The notes below the pieces were generated by a model, which ran no database searches, was not told the DNA's origin, and saw only the letters and a program-made list of their open reading frames with translations. From positions 1 through 64,000 of the forward strand of contig NZ_BOMN01000089.1 in NCBI RefSeq assembly GCF_016862215.1: a stretch of DNA of 64,000 nt, given 5' to 3'. The position numbers were made by a program, and so were the translations under genes. Below, piece by piece: positions 1 to 8,950 of the stretch. Positions within the stretch are counted from its first letter, which is position 1. The number at the start of each line of letters is the position of its first letter. The DNA comes from Winogradskya humida (GTDB lineage: Bacteria; Actinomycetota; Actinomycetes; Mycobacteriales; Micromonosporaceae).

Positions 1-81
1 AATTGGGGGCCCGCCGGGATTCGCGAGCCCGCCGGGAATTGGGGGCCCGCCGGGAATTGGGGGCCCGCCGGGATTCGCCCG
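1..81. repeat. 9/18-bp tandem repeat in the MFS gene tail
   Basis: Alternating 9-mers CCCGCCGGG and AATTGGGGG (or ATTCGCGAG) repeat about four times. On the minus strand they encode the PGGPPI-type tail of the exporter. The array may continue outside the window. Confidence 0.8.
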
Positions 82-1347
82 CGGGCCAGGATTCGCGGGT
101 TCTCCCGGCATCGCCGACCGGCCCCGTTTCGCGGGGTGGCCGGGCTCGTCAACGTGGGCGGCCTCCGCCGGCCGCCTCGGGATCAGCACCACGGCGAGTA
201 CGCCCGCCGCGGCAGTAGCCCCACCGGCGATGTAGGCCGCTTTGCTCACCGACAACGCCGCCGCAAGCCCCGGCCCGGCGAGCGCCCCCGCGAACGTGGC
301 AGCCGCCTCCCCGGTGAACATCGCAGCGCTCGTCCGCCCGAGCACCTCATCCGGCGTAACCCGTTGCAGCGTCGTCTGGGTAACGCCAAGAGCCGTGGAC
401 CCCGCCACCCCGATCAGAACCGCAGCCACAACCACGACAACCAGCCCGGTCGCCCCACCGGAGAAGAACAACACGAACCCGCACCCGGTCACCCCGAGCG
501 CTCCGCCGAGCAGCCACCCCGGCGCGACCCTCTCGACCAGCACCCGGATCAGCGGCGCACCGAGCAGAAACCCCACCCCCAGAGCCGACATCACCAGCCC
601 GGTCGCGGCACTACCACCCAGGACAGTCATCCCGTACGGGACAAGCAGCGCACTCAGCACCGCGTTGGCACCCAGAAACACCGTCGTCACGAGCAGCAGG
701 GCCCGAGCAGTAGGTTCGGCGAAGAGAAACCGAAGCCCCTCCCGAATGCCACCCCGGGCCCGACGGGTGGCAGGCGCAACAAGACGGGCCGTCATCAGGA
801 CAGCAACAGCGGACACCACGTAGGTCACCGCATCGAGCCACACGAGCAATTCGAACCCCGCCCAGGCGAACAGCACCCCACCCGCCGGCGCCCCGACGAG
901 CCGCACAATGCCATCACTCACCGCGTTCAACGAGTTCGCGCTGCTCAACGCCGTCCCCGTACCCACCACCGCCGGCGTGTGCGCCTGCGCGGCAGGGCGG
1001 AACACCACAGTGCCGACGCTCTCCACGAGCAACGCCACATAAACCAGCCAGACATCCCCGGGCTCCCGCGCCAGCAGAAGCAACACCACGGCTCCGCCCC
1101 GCAGCAGGTCCGCCCCGATCATGACCCGCCGCCGGTCCCACCGATCGGCCAGCACCCCGGCAAACGGCCCGAGCACCACCGGCGGCAGAAACTGAACGGC
1201 AACGGTGAACCCCGTAGCCGCCACCGACCCGGTCAGCTCAAATACCTGAGCAGGAACCCCCACAACCAGCAACCACGTCCCGAGCAGACTCACGAACCGA
1301 GCCACCCACAACAACCGGAAATCCCGCACCCGCAGCGCCTCGATCAC
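1..1347 (-). CDS. MFS drug/metabolite exporter, C-terminus cut by window edge
   Basis: This frame is open from a GTG at 1345-1347 to the window edge, so the stop lies outside. The translation begins VIEALRVRDFRLLWVARFVS and continues as about 12 hydrophobic segments. A typical MFS loop-2/3 signature (GVLADRWDRRRVM) sits near residue 60. The body resembles the DHA3-type exporters that lack a cognate ABC partner. After the last membrane helix (VLAVVLIPRRP) the protein runs into a low-complexity tail of six-residue PGGPPI-like units encoded at 1-81. Substrate cannot be told. No shorter open frame on either strand gives a better protein here; longer plus-strand frames are Arg/Pro-rich antisense artefacts. 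Confidence 0.85.
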   Translation of the reverse strand, partial: MIEALRVRDFRLLWVARFVSLLGTWLLVVGVPAQVFELTGSVAATGFTVAVQFLPPVVLGPFAGVLADRWDRRRVMIGADLLRGGAVVLLLLAREPGDVWLVYVALLVESVGTVVFRPAAQAHTPAVVGTGTALSSANSLNAVSDGIVRLVGAPAGGVLFAWAGFELLVWLDAVTYVVSAVAVLMTARLVAPATRRARGGIREGLRFLFAEPTARALLLVTTVFLGANAVLSALLVPYGMTVLGGSAATGLVMSALGVGFLLGAPLIRVLVERVAPGWLLGGALGVTGCGFVLFFSGGATGLVVVVVAAVLIGVAGSTALGVTQTTLQRVTPDEVLGRTSAAMFTGEAAATFAGALAGPGLAAALSVSKAAYIAGGATAAAGVLAVVLIPRRPAEAAHVDEPGHPAKRGRSAMPGEPANPGPRANPGGPPIPGGPPIPGGLANPGGPPI

Positions 1348-1497
1348 CGCAACACCCCCGCTCCCCCGACGTCAGAACGAAACCGCGCCACATGCGGATC
1401 AGGACCCAGTCGCCGGCCGGGCCCCGCAGATGACGAGTTCCGCAAGATCACCCTGGCCGCCACGTTCGCGGAAGGCGCTGGACTCTTCTTCGGCCCC

Positions 1498-1533
1498 GGG
1501 GCATCCACGGTTACCGGGGCATCCACGGTTACC
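1498..1533. repeat. 18-bp direct duplication containing a stop codon
   Basis: The unit GGGGCATCCACGGTTACC occurs twice, back to back. Read on the minus strand it contains the TAA stop of the 1529-2287 gene. The second copy therefore repeats the stop codon in frame 18 nt downstream. Confidence 0.9.
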
Positions 1534-2287
1534 CGAGAAACGGCCAGTTCGGCCCGGGCAGCTCGCCGGTCGCAAGCGGAAGCCGCCCCGTGGCAGTCCG
1601 GATAAAGGTGAGGTCGTCGCGCCCCGCCACGAGGTCCGGCCCGAAAAGCCCCACGAGCAGCTCGGACGCCGCCGGTGTCAGCCACGCATCCCGGTCCAGT
1701 GCGGCCGCCAGGTCGAGCCCGTGCACCCCGACCTCGACAACCCGCGTCGCGAGGAAGTCGCTCAGCAGCATCGAATCACCGTGCCGGGTCACCACGACCC
1801 GGTCCTCCGGCTCGTGCTCGCAGAGCCGTACGACCTGCCGCCACGTCCGCTCGAACACCGCCGGCAACGCATCGATGCCCGCCGAGCCGACGCGTCCCTG
1901 CCCCAGCTCGATCCGCTTCGCACTGGTCGCTACAGAGAACCGTTCATCCGCCCGGTAATACCCCACCGCGGAAACGCCTTCCCGGGATTTTCCGGGTGCT
2001 CCGCCACCGTCTTCCGGCAGCGGAGGTGCGGCGTCGGCATCCCGGGCGCGGCTTCGATTGCCGCCCGCACCCGGCGATGGGCCCGTGGTCCCGAGCATCC
2101 CCGGGAGCCACGCAAGAATGACATCCACATGGCCGAGAAGCCCGGCGACATCCCAGGGCGGGCAGCCGGTCGGTCGTGTCCAGTCGTCAGCCGTAACGGT
2201 GAACATCGCTGCGCTCAGCGCCGCGCATTCGGCTCGGAGTGCGTCGAGCGGCTGAGTCATCTCGGCTGGATCAATTCGCTGAGTCAT
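1529..2287 (-). CDS. DinB/mycothiol-dependent maleylpyruvate isomerase-like protein (TIGR03083 type)
   Basis: The 252-residue protein has the actinobacterial maleylpyruvate-isomerase/DinB four-helix layout. The N-terminal half has WTRPTGCPPWDVAGLLGHVD, with a His in the usual metal-ligand position. A second conserved block, VVEVGVHGLDLA, supplies another His near residue 195. Family members bind a divalent metal and often use mycothiol, but most, like this one, have no assigned reaction. The start is the last of several ATGs created by a 14-bp tandem repeat. The gene lies 38 bp after the histidine kinase stop and is probably cotranscribed with it. A TTG-free N-terminus beginning MTQRIDPAEMTQ is assumed; the ATG at codon 10 is an alternative. 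Confidence 0.75.
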   Translation of the reverse strand: MTQRIDPAEMTQPLDALRAECAALSAAMFTVTADDWTRPTGCPPWDVAGLLGHVDVILAWLPGMLGTTGPSPGAGGNRSRARDADAAPPLPEDGGGAPGKSREGVSAVGYYRADERFSVATSAKRIELGQGRVGSAGIDALPAVFERTWRQVVRLCEHEPEDRVVVTRHGDSMLLSDFLATRVVEVGVHGLDLAAALDRDAWLTPAASELLVGLFGPDLVAGRDDLTFIRTATGRLPLATGELPGPNWPFLG

Positions 2288-2333
2288 CTCTGCTGAGTCA
2301 TCTCTGCTGAGTCATCTCTGCTGAGTCATCTCT
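2278..2333. repeat. 14-bp tandem repeat (4 copies) forming overlapping start/stop codons
   Basis: Four perfect copies of GCTGAGTCATCTCT run through the kinase/DinB junction, and a fifth near-copy sits at 2251-2264. On the minus strand each unit reads AGAGATGACTCAGC. The kinase stop TGA (2326-2328) overlaps an ATG. That ATG opens a five-codon frame (MTQQR) whose TGA overlaps the ATG of the next unit, and so on until the DinB-like gene starts at 2287. Confidence 0.9.
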
Positions 2334-4041
2334 GCTCCGCCTCCGGCCTCTGATCCGGCGCTTCCCCCGCTCCGCTTCCTGCATCGGGAACGGATGTGGC
2401 TTCTGCTCCAGAATCCGGGACAACCGCAGACACGCAGTCCTCCCTGGCACCCGATCCCCCGCCCGGCTCCGTGCCGGGGTCGGGCTTCGGGATAGGGAGG
2501 GTGATGGTGAAGGCCGTGCCCTCGGTCGCCTCGGTGTCCAGGGTGATGGCACCGCCGTGGTATTCGACGATCTTCTTGACGATGGCGAGGCCGATGCCGG
2601 TGCCCTCGTAGCTCTCGCGAGGGTGGAGGCGCTGGAAGATGACGAAGATCTTGTCGGCGAATTCGGCTTCGATGCCGATGCCGTTGTCGCGGACGTGCAG
2701 GCGCCATTCATCACCGGCGCGCTCGGCCGTCACGTGGATCTTGGGTGGGACGTCGGGGCGGCGGAACTTGAGGGAGTTGCCGACCAGGTTCATGAAGAGC
2801 GTGGTGAGCAGAGGTTCCTCACCTCGCACGGCGGGGAGGTCAGCCCAGGTGATCTCGGCGTCCGGACCCCCGCGTTCCCCGAGTTGTGAACGCACCACGG
2901 TCAGCACACGGTCCAGGTCGACCTGGGTGAATCCCGCCGTGAGCCGACCGATGCGGGAGAACGCCAGCAGGTCGTTGATCAGCCGCTGCATGCGTTCCGC
3001 ACCGTCGACGGCGAACGCGATGTACTGGTCTGCCCGCGCGTCCAGCTGGCCCGAGTAGCGCCGCTGCAACAGCTGGCAGAAGCTCGCCACCTTGCGCAAC
3101 GGCTCCTGCAGGTCGTGCGAGGCGACGTACGCGAACTGCTCGAGGTCGCGGTTGGACCGGGTCAGCTCCTCGGCCTGCACCTTGAGCTGGGCATTTCCCC
3201 ACTCGATCTGGGCCCGGGCCTCCTGCACCTCGCGCAGCTCCGACGCGATCTTGCGGCGCATGGCGTCCACGTCCTGAGCGAGCCGCAGCAGCTCCGGAGC
3301 GCCGCGACCCGCGATGTCACGGTCGTAGTCACCGGCCGCCACGGCGCGGATCTGGGCGGCGAGCGCGAGGACCGGCCGGTTGACCAGGCGATCGAGCAGC
3401 AGCATCAGCGCCGCTCCGGCGACGATGACCGCGGCCGCAGCGATGATCTCCAGCGCGACGAGGGTGCTGCCGGTCTGCTTGGCCGCCTGTACCGCGGCGT
3501 TGCGGACGACGGCGATGTCACTCTGCAGATGCGCGACCGAGGCTCGGACGGCGTCGAACTGCGCGGTGCTGGATGCCCCGTTCACCGCCTGACCGGCCGC
3601 CGGACCACCGCTCCGCACCGCGGCGATCGCCGGGTCAGCGATGGCCGAGCGCCATTCGGCAGCGCGCTCGCGGACGAGGGCGAGGTCGGCATCGATCGAC
3701 GCGTCGGAGTCGCCGGAGGTGTTGAGCCTGGTGATCTGGTCGATCAGTTGAGTCTCGGCGGCCCGCCCCCGGTCGTACGGTGCGAGGTTCTCCTCCTCAC
3801 CGCTGAGCAGGAAGCCTCGTACGCCTGTCTCCTGATCCACGAAGGCCGCGTCCAGCGACTGCCCGGCGGTCCGCATCGGCCCGGTCTTGTTGGTGAGAAC
3901 GTCGATGCGGTCGTTGCTGTCGGAGGCGATCACGACCGCCGCAACACCGAGGGCGGCCAGCAGAAAACCCAGGGCGCCACACAGTGCCATGACGCGGCTG
4001 CGCAACGTCCATGATCGGAAGCGCGGCGGCCTATCGGCCAT
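2326..4041 (-). CDS. Membrane sensor histidine kinase (CHASE3-HAMP-HisKA-HATPase)
   Basis: A 571-residue sensor kinase. A membrane helix at about 18-40 is followed by an extracytoplasmic CHASE3-like domain (about 50-185, with GPMRTAGQSLDAAFVDQETG). A second membrane helix lies at about 193-217, then HAMP (218-270) and a helical linker. The HisKA box ASHDLQEPLRKV places the phospho-acceptor at His309. The ATPase domain shows N-box Asn418/Asn422, the DNGIGI G1 box at 452-457 and GTGIGLAI at 480-487. The overall design is that of phytochrome-like cytoplasmic kinase cores. The start is the ATG at 4039-4041, preceded by AGGGGG. A longer upstream frame is Arg/Gly-rich and not credible. No response regulator gene is adjacent, so the partner is unknown. 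The C-terminal 50 residues are Pro/Gly/Glu-rich. Confidence 0.9.
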   Translation of the reverse strand: MADRPPRFRSWTLRSRVMALCGALGFLLAALGVAAVVIASDSNDRIDVLTNKTGPMRTAGQSLDAAFVDQETGVRGFLLSGEEENLAPYDRGRAAETQLIDQITRLNTSGDSDASIDADLALVRERAAEWRSAIADPAIAAVRSGGPAAGQAVNGASSTAQFDAVRASVAHLQSDIAVVRNAAVQAAKQTGSTLVALEIIAAAAVIVAGAALMLLLDRLVNRPVLALAAQIRAVAAGDYDRDIAGRGAPELLRLAQDVDAMRRKIASELREVQEARAQIEWGNAQLKVQAEELTRSNRDLEQFAYVASHDLQEPLRKVASFCQLLQRRYSGQLDARADQYIAFAVDGAERMQRLINDLLAFSRIGRLTAGFTQVDLDRVLTVVRSQLGERGGPDAEITWADLPAVRGEEPLLTTLFMNLVGNSLKFRRPDVPPKIHVTAERAGDEWRLHVRDNGIGIEAEFADKIFVIFQRLHPRESYEGTGIGLAIVKKIVEYHGGAITLDTEATEGTAFTITLPIPKPDPGTEPGGGSGAREDCVSAVVPDSGAEATSVPDAGSGAGEAPDQRPEAEQR

Positions 4042-4181
4042 GGTGAAATCCCCCTGGGTCTGAGGTCGGAGGCCATGAGTATCCACGGCAACCGGGATCG
4101 GCCACGTGCGGGGACACGCCACGGCGAGTGAAACATTTCGATGTCCGCCCGGGACCTCGAGGGTGACCGCCGGCGGACGGG

Positions 4182-4628
4182 CTACACCTTGGCGGCGCCT
4201 CGCACCTGATCCACCAGGTCGGCCAGCTCGGGAAGCCGCTCGGCCTCGTTCAACGCCTCGGCGAGCGCCGTGTCGTGCACCGGCGTGGCCTCGGTCAACA
4301 GGGCGTGCCCCGCCGGCGTCAGCTCGGTGTAGACGCCACGCCGGTCGTCGGCGCAGAGCACCCGGGTCAGCAGGCCACGGTCCTCCAGCCGGTTGACGAG
4401 CCGGGTGGTGGCGCTGGCGCTGAGCGCCGCGGCCCGGCTGAGCTGCTGCATCCGCATGTGCCAGCCGTCCTGGCGGCGCAGCGCGTCCATCACCGTGTAT
4501 TCCACCACCGAGAGGGACACGGCGCTGGTCAGCGCCTTCTCGAGTGCGGTCTCCAGATGCCCGTGCAGGGCCGCCAGCAGCCGCCAGCCCTGGGCGCGCA
4601 CCTCCACGGCGTCGTCGGCGATTCCCAC
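4182..4628 (-). CDS. MarR-family transcriptional regulator
   Basis: A 148-residue winged-helix protein. The recognition region is LSRAAALSASATTRLVNRLEDRGLLTRVLCADDRRGVYTELT, split here as a helix-turn-helix followed by the wing with the DDRR turn typical of MarR. I place the start at the GTG at 4626-4628 because GAGGAG lies 8 nt upstream and the length then matches the family. Extending to an ATG at 4709 would run the coding region through the palindromic promoter. It is divergent from the exporter gene at 4735, so it very likely represses that gene and itself. Ligand unknown. Confidence 0.85.
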   Translation of the reverse strand: MGIADDAVEVRAQGWRLLAALHGHLETALEKALTSAVSLSVVEYTVMDALRRQDGWHMRMQQLSRAAALSASATTRLVNRLEDRGLLTRVLCADDRRGVYTELTPAGHALLTEATPVHDTALAEALNEAERLPELADLVDQVRGAAKV

Positions 4629-4645
4629 TGTGGCGCTCCTCTCTC

Positions 4646-4734
4646 CCACCCGATAGTTGCTTGCGCGGTATATCGGCGCGTGCAACTCTTCGGTATGCCG
4701 CGTCTGCAACTATCTTAACGAGAGGGGTCACCCC
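4646..4734. promoter_or_regulatory. Divergent MarR/exporter promoter with inverted repeats
   Basis: The perfect 9-bp inverted repeat GATAGTTGC (4652-4660) / GCAACTATC (4706-4714) brackets the region. A further GCAACT (4682-4687) pairs with the left arm across TTGCGCG/CGCG segments. Placement between a MarR gene and its divergent neighbour suggests operators. AGAGG before 4735 is the exporter ribosome-binding site. Confidence 0.6.
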
Positions 4735-5901
4735 ATGCCGCTCGGCTTGCTCGCTCTGGCCGTCGGAGCGTTCGGCATCGGGCTCACGGAGTTCGTGATC
4801 GCGGGCCTGCTGCCCCAGGTCGCTGCCGACTTCACCGTCAGCGAGGCCACCGCAGGCTGGTTGATCAGCGGATATGCCCTGGCGGTGGTGGCCGGGGCGC
4901 TCGGCCTGACCGCGGCCACCACCCGGCTCCCCCGCAAACCCGTACTGCTCGGACTGCTCGCGCTCTTCATCGCCGGCAATCTGGTCTCCGCGATCGCGCC
5001 CACCTACGGCGTCATGCTTGTGGGCCGGATCATCGCGGCGCTCTGCCACGGCGCCTTCTTCGGCATCGGTGCGGTGGTCGCCGCGGGACTGGTCGCCCCG
5101 CAACGCCGGGCCGGCGCCGTGGCCCTCATGTTCACCGGCCTGACCGTGGCCAACGTGCTCGGGGTCCCGTTCGGCACGCTGCTCGGTCAGCAGTTCGGCT
5201 GGCGCTCCACATTCTGGGCGATCACCGCGGTCGGCGTGATCGCATGGTTCGGCATTCTCGCGATGGTCCCGGCCGTAGCCGCTCCACCTTCTTCCGGTGT
5301 ACGCCATGAGCTGCGCGCCTTCCGCTCGGGGCAGGTCTGGTTGTCGGTGCTGGTGACGGTTCTCGGGTTCGGGGGCATGTTCGGCGCGTTCACCTACATC
5401 GCGTACACCCTCACGGAAGTTTCTGGTTTCTCCGCTGGAGCCGTGCCCTGGCTCCTCGTCCTCTTCGGCGCCGGACTCTTCGTCGGCAACCTGATCGGCG
5501 GCCGGCTCGCCGACCGTTCGGTCGACGGCACCCTGCTGGCGGTGCTGGCCGGTCTGACCGTGGTGCTCGCCGCCTTCGCCCTGACCGCCTCGAGCCGACC
5601 GGCGACCATCGTGGCCCTGGTGCTGATGGGCGGATTCGGATTCGCAACGGTGCCGGCCCTGCAGACCCGGGTCATGCACTGGGCCGACGAGGCACCCACG
5701 CTCGCCTCGGGTGCGAACATCGCCGCCTTCAATCTCGGCAACGCTTTCGGCGCCTGGGCCGGCGGCGCCACCATCACGGCCGGCCTCGGATACACATCAC
5801 CGCTGTGGGCCGGAGCCGTTATTACCCTCGCCGGGCTTGTCGTCATGGCCTTCGCATACACCTCGGCCCGCTCCCGAGGCCTGTCCCCCGCAGTCTCATG
5901 A
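4735..5901 (+). CDS. MFS efflux transporter (DHA1, AraJ/chloramphenicol-exporter-like)
   Basis: The 388-residue protein has 12 predicted membrane segments. It opens MPLGLLALAVGAFGIGLTEF, the typical first helix of the AraJ/Cmx/PbuE-like DHA1 branch (G-I-G-x-T-E-F). Motif A is weak, but the motif C-like glycine-rich helix 5 (TVANVLGVPFGTLLGQQFGWR) is present, as expected of an antiporter. The ATG at 4735 has AGAGG 8-12 nt upstream; an earlier in-frame ATG at 4657 would lie within the promoter. The stop overlaps the next gene's start (ATGA), so the aldo-keto reductase is cotranscribed. The divergent MarR gene suggests induction by a toxic small molecule. Substrate is inferred only by family. 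Confidence 0.85.
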   Translation: MPLGLLALAVGAFGIGLTEFVIAGLLPQVAADFTVSEATAGWLISGYALAVVAGALGLTAATTRLPRKPVLLGLLALFIAGNLVSAIAPTYGVMLVGRIIAALCHGAFFGIGAVVAAGLVAPQRRAGAVALMFTGLTVANVLGVPFGTLLGQQFGWRSTFWAITAVGVIAWFGILAMVPAVAAPPSSGVRHELRAFRSGQVWLSVLVTVLGFGGMFGAFTYIAYTLTEVSGFSAGAVPWLLVLFGAGLFVGNLIGGRLADRSVDGTLLAVLAGLTVVLAAFALTASSRPATIVALVLMGGFGFATVPALQTRVMHWADEAPTLASGANIAAFNLGNAFGAWAGGATITAGLGYTSPLWAGAVITLAGLVVMAFAYTSARSRGLSPAVS

Positions 5902-6719
5902 AAGGCTCCGCTTTGCTGCTCAACAACGGCATCGACATCCCGCAGCTCGGTTTCGGCGTCTTCCAGGTGCCGCCACCGGAGACCGCCGAGGCCGTCACCA
6001 CCGCCCTCGGCGCCGGTTACCGCCACATCGACACCGCTGCCGTGTATCGCAACGAGGCCGGGGTCGGCGACGCGCTGAAGGCGAGCGGCGTGCCCCGCTC
6101 GGAGCTGTTCATCACCACCAAGTTGTGGAACAGCGACCAGGGCCACGACTCGACCCTGCACGCCTTCGACGCGAGCCTCGACCGTCTCGGCCTCGACTAT
6201 CTCGACCTCTACCTGATCCACTGGCCGACCCCGGTCCAGGACCGTTACGTGGAATCGTGGCGAGCGCTCACCAAGCTCTACGCGGACGGGCGGGTGCGGG
6301 CGATCGGGGTCTCCAACTTCCTGCCCGAGCACCTGCGCCGCCTCGCCGAACTCGGCGGCGTCATCCCGGCCGTGAACCAGGTCGAGCTGCACCCGGCCCT
6401 GCAGCAGCGCGACATCCAGGAGGCGAACGCCGCCCTGGGAATCGCGACCGAGGCATGGAGCCCGCTCGCCCAGGCAGCCGTCCTGAAGGAGCCGGTGATC
6501 ACGGCCATCGCCGCCGCACACGGCCGCAGCCCGGCACAGATCGTGCTCCGCTGGCACCTGCAGCAGGGCCGGATCGCGATCCCGAAGTCGGTGACGCCCT
6601 CGCGGATCAGGGAGAACCTCGCGGTCTTCGACTTCACCCTGACCGAGGACGAGTTGGCCCAGGTCAACGGCCTGGAGCGGAACTTGAGGACCGGGCCTCA
6701 CCCGGCCAATTTCAACTGA
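5898..6719 (+). CDS. Aldo/keto reductase (AKR5, 2,5-diketo-D-gluconate reductase-like)
   Basis: A 273-residue NADPH-dependent oxidoreductase of the AKR5 type. The catalytic tetrad is complete: Asp45, Tyr50, Lys75 and His108 (motifs GYRHIDTAAVY, TTKLW, LIHWP). The C-terminal cofactor signature IPKSVTPSRIRENL is present. Length is normal. Its ATG overlaps the exporter stop codon by four bases, so translation is probably coupled. Within a MarR-controlled unit it may reduce a reactive carbonyl that the exporter also handles. That is inference; the true substrate is unknown. Confidence 0.88.
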   Translation: MKGSALLLNNGIDIPQLGFGVFQVPPPETAEAVTTALGAGYRHIDTAAVYRNEAGVGDALKASGVPRSELFITTKLWNSDQGHDSTLHAFDASLDRLGLDYLDLYLIHWPTPVQDRYVESWRALTKLYADGRVRAIGVSNFLPEHLRRLAELGGVIPAVNQVELHPALQQRDIQEANAALGIATEAWSPLAQAAVLKEPVITAIAAAHGRSPAQIVLRWHLQQGRIAIPKSVTPSRIRENLAVFDFTLTEDELAQVNGLERNLRTGPHPANFN

Positions 6720-6728
6720 CATGCCATG

Positions 6729-6763
6729 AGCCTTGCGTCTCCCCTTAGGGGAGACGCAAGGCT
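6729..6763 (+). terminator. Perfect 16-bp hairpin after the aldo/keto reductase
   Basis: AGCCTTGCGTCTCCCC at 6729-6744 is exactly complementary to 6748-6763, with a 3-nt loop. It lies 9 bp after the stop. There is no T-tract, as is usual for actinobacterial terminators. Confidence 0.8.
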
Positions 6764-6931
6764 GAACCCATGACAAAAATCGAGTGGGTCACGACCGGGA
6801 TATTCGCAACAGCCTTGATCGCCGTCCTCGCCTGCTGGGGCCAGGCTCTGGTGGGCCGGAGCAAGGTGTTTCGATCCATGGAAGTGTTTGCATGGCTTCC
6901 GCAAAAAGTTCCAGGGTCTACAGTGACGCCC

Positions 6932-8278
6932 ATGCGCGCACGACTCTCTGACATCGCGCGCCAGGCCGAGGTCAGCGAGGCGACGGTGTCGCGGGTGCTC
7001 AACGACCGGCCCGGCGTGTCCGCCGACACCCGTCAGGCGGTGCTCACGGCGCTCGACGTCCTCGGCTACGAGCGGCCGGAGCGGCTGCGCAAACGCAGTG
7101 CCGGGCTCGTCGGCCTGGTCGTGCCCGAGCTGGAGAATCCGATTTTCCCGGCTTTCGCGCAGACCATCGAGTCAGCGCTGTCGCAGTCGGGCTTCACCCC
7201 GGTGCTCTGCACGCAGACCCCCGGCGGCGTCACCGAGGACGAGTATGTCGAGATGCTGCTCGACCGTCAGGTCTCCGGCATCGTCTTCGTCTCCGGGCTG
7301 CACGCCGACACGACGGCCGACCACGACCGCTACCGCCGCCTGGTGGACCGGCCACTGCCCATCGTGCTGATCAACGGGTACGCCGACGGCCTCGACGCCC
7401 CCTTCATCTCCTGCGACGACCGGCTCGCCGGCGAGCTGGCGGTCAACCATCTCGTCGCGCTGGGCCACGAACGGATCGGGTTCGTCTCCGGCCCCCACCG
7501 GTTCCTCAACGTGCAGCGAAAACTCGAGGGCTACCGCACGGCGATGCGCCGAGAATTGGGCGTACGAGACAAGGAGCTGGACGATCTCGTAGCGCTCACC
7601 CTCTTCGGGGTGGAGGGCGGCGAGGTGGCAGCCGGGCAACTCATCGCCCGCGGGGCAACGGCCATCGTCTGCGGCTCCGACCTGATGGCCCTGGGCGCGA
7701 TCCGAGCGGCCCGCCGCCGCAGCCTGTCCGTGCCCCGGGACGTCTCGGTGGTCGGGTTCGACGACTCGCCCCTGATCGCCTTCACCGACCCACCCCTGAC
7801 AACCCTGCGCCAACCGGTAGCCGCCATGGGCAACGCCGCGATCCGCCAGCTCGTCGACGAGATCAACGGCCACGGAGCCCCCCGCTCCGAGTACGTATTC
7901 TCGCCGGAGCTGGTGGTCCGCGGCTCAACAGCCATCAACAAAGCCGGCCGCACCACATCAAAACCCAGCCGCCCTACAGACAGCACCACCCCTGACGCGG
8001 AACCATCCGGCCGTCCCACCGAGCGCACCGCCCACAACGCGGATCCCGCGAGGCACCCAACAGACGGCCCCACCCACAACGCGGAGCCGACCAGGCGCCT
8101 CACAGACAGCCCCACCCACGACGCGGAGCCCACCAGGCGCCTCACAGACAGCCCCACCCACGACATCGAACCCGCCAGGCGCACCGCCGAGCGCACCGCC
8201 CACGACACGGAACCAACCGGCCACGCCACGGAAAGCGCCGGACGCGGAACCGAAAGCGTCGCCTCCTCCATAGCCTGA
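6932..8278 (+). CDS. LacI-family regulator with a repetitive C-terminal tail
   Basis: The first ~335 residues are an ordinary LacI/GalR repressor. The helix-turn-helix RLSDIARQAEVSEATVSRVL is at residues 4-23, followed by a hinge and a periplasmic-binding-protein-like sensor domain (GLVGLVVPELENPIF through VVGFDDSPL). The usual family length is about 340, but this protein has 448 residues. The extra C-terminus is built of six 14-residue repeats (7985-8236) of the type PTHDAEPTRRLTDS. The ATG at 6932 is chosen; an in-frame GTG at 6923 is possible. The ligand and target genes are not evident. The preceding aldo/keto reductase operon is separated by a strong hairpin, and the following 670 bp hold no clear gene. 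Confidence 0.85.
   Translation: MRARLSDIARQAEVSEATVSRVLNDRPGVSADTRQAVLTALDVLGYERPERLRKRSAGLVGLVVPELENPIFPAFAQTIESALSQSGFTPVLCTQTPGGVTEDEYVEMLLDRQVSGIVFVSGLHADTTADHDRYRRLVDRPLPIVLINGYADGLDAPFISCDDRLAGELAVNHLVALGHERIGFVSGPHRFLNVQRKLEGYRTAMRRELGVRDKELDDLVALTLFGVEGGEVAAGQLIARGATAIVCGSDLMALGAIRAARRRSLSVPRDVSVVGFDDSPLIAFTDPPLTTLRQPVAAMGNAAIRQLVDEINGHGAPRSEYVFSPELVVRGSTAINKAGRTTSKPSRPTDSTTPDAEPSGRPTERTAHNADPARHPTDGPTHNAEPTRRLTDSPTHDAEPTRRLTDSPTHDIEPARRTAERTAHDTEPTGHATESAGRGTESVASSIA
7985..8236 (+). repeat. Six tandem 42-bp units coding a 14-residue repeat
   Basis: The repeats are in frame and without gaps: TTPDAEPSGRPTER, TAHNADPARHPTDG, PTHNAEPTRRLTDS, PTHDAEPTRRLTDS, PTHDIEPARRTAER, TAHDTEPTGHATES. 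Units 3 and 4 are nearly identical in DNA, pointing to recent duplication. A degenerate seventh unit precedes the stop. Confidence 0.92.

Positions 8279-8950
<672 letters not shown>

Noticed and set aside
136..1605. Long plus-strand open frame (489 codons) over the MFS gene
   Set aside because: Its translation is Arg/Pro/His-rich without any family feature; it is the antisense of a clear membrane transporter with matching codon bias on the minus strand.
4042..5679. Upstream extension of the histidine kinase frame to 5679
   Set aside because: It crosses the MarR and MFS genes antisense, is rich in Arg/Gly/Asp, and the ATG at 4041 has a ribosome-binding site followed by a proper membrane helix.
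7985..8236. CRISPR-like array
   Set aside because: The 42-bp units have no spacer/repeat alternation, stay in coding frame and lack cas genes.
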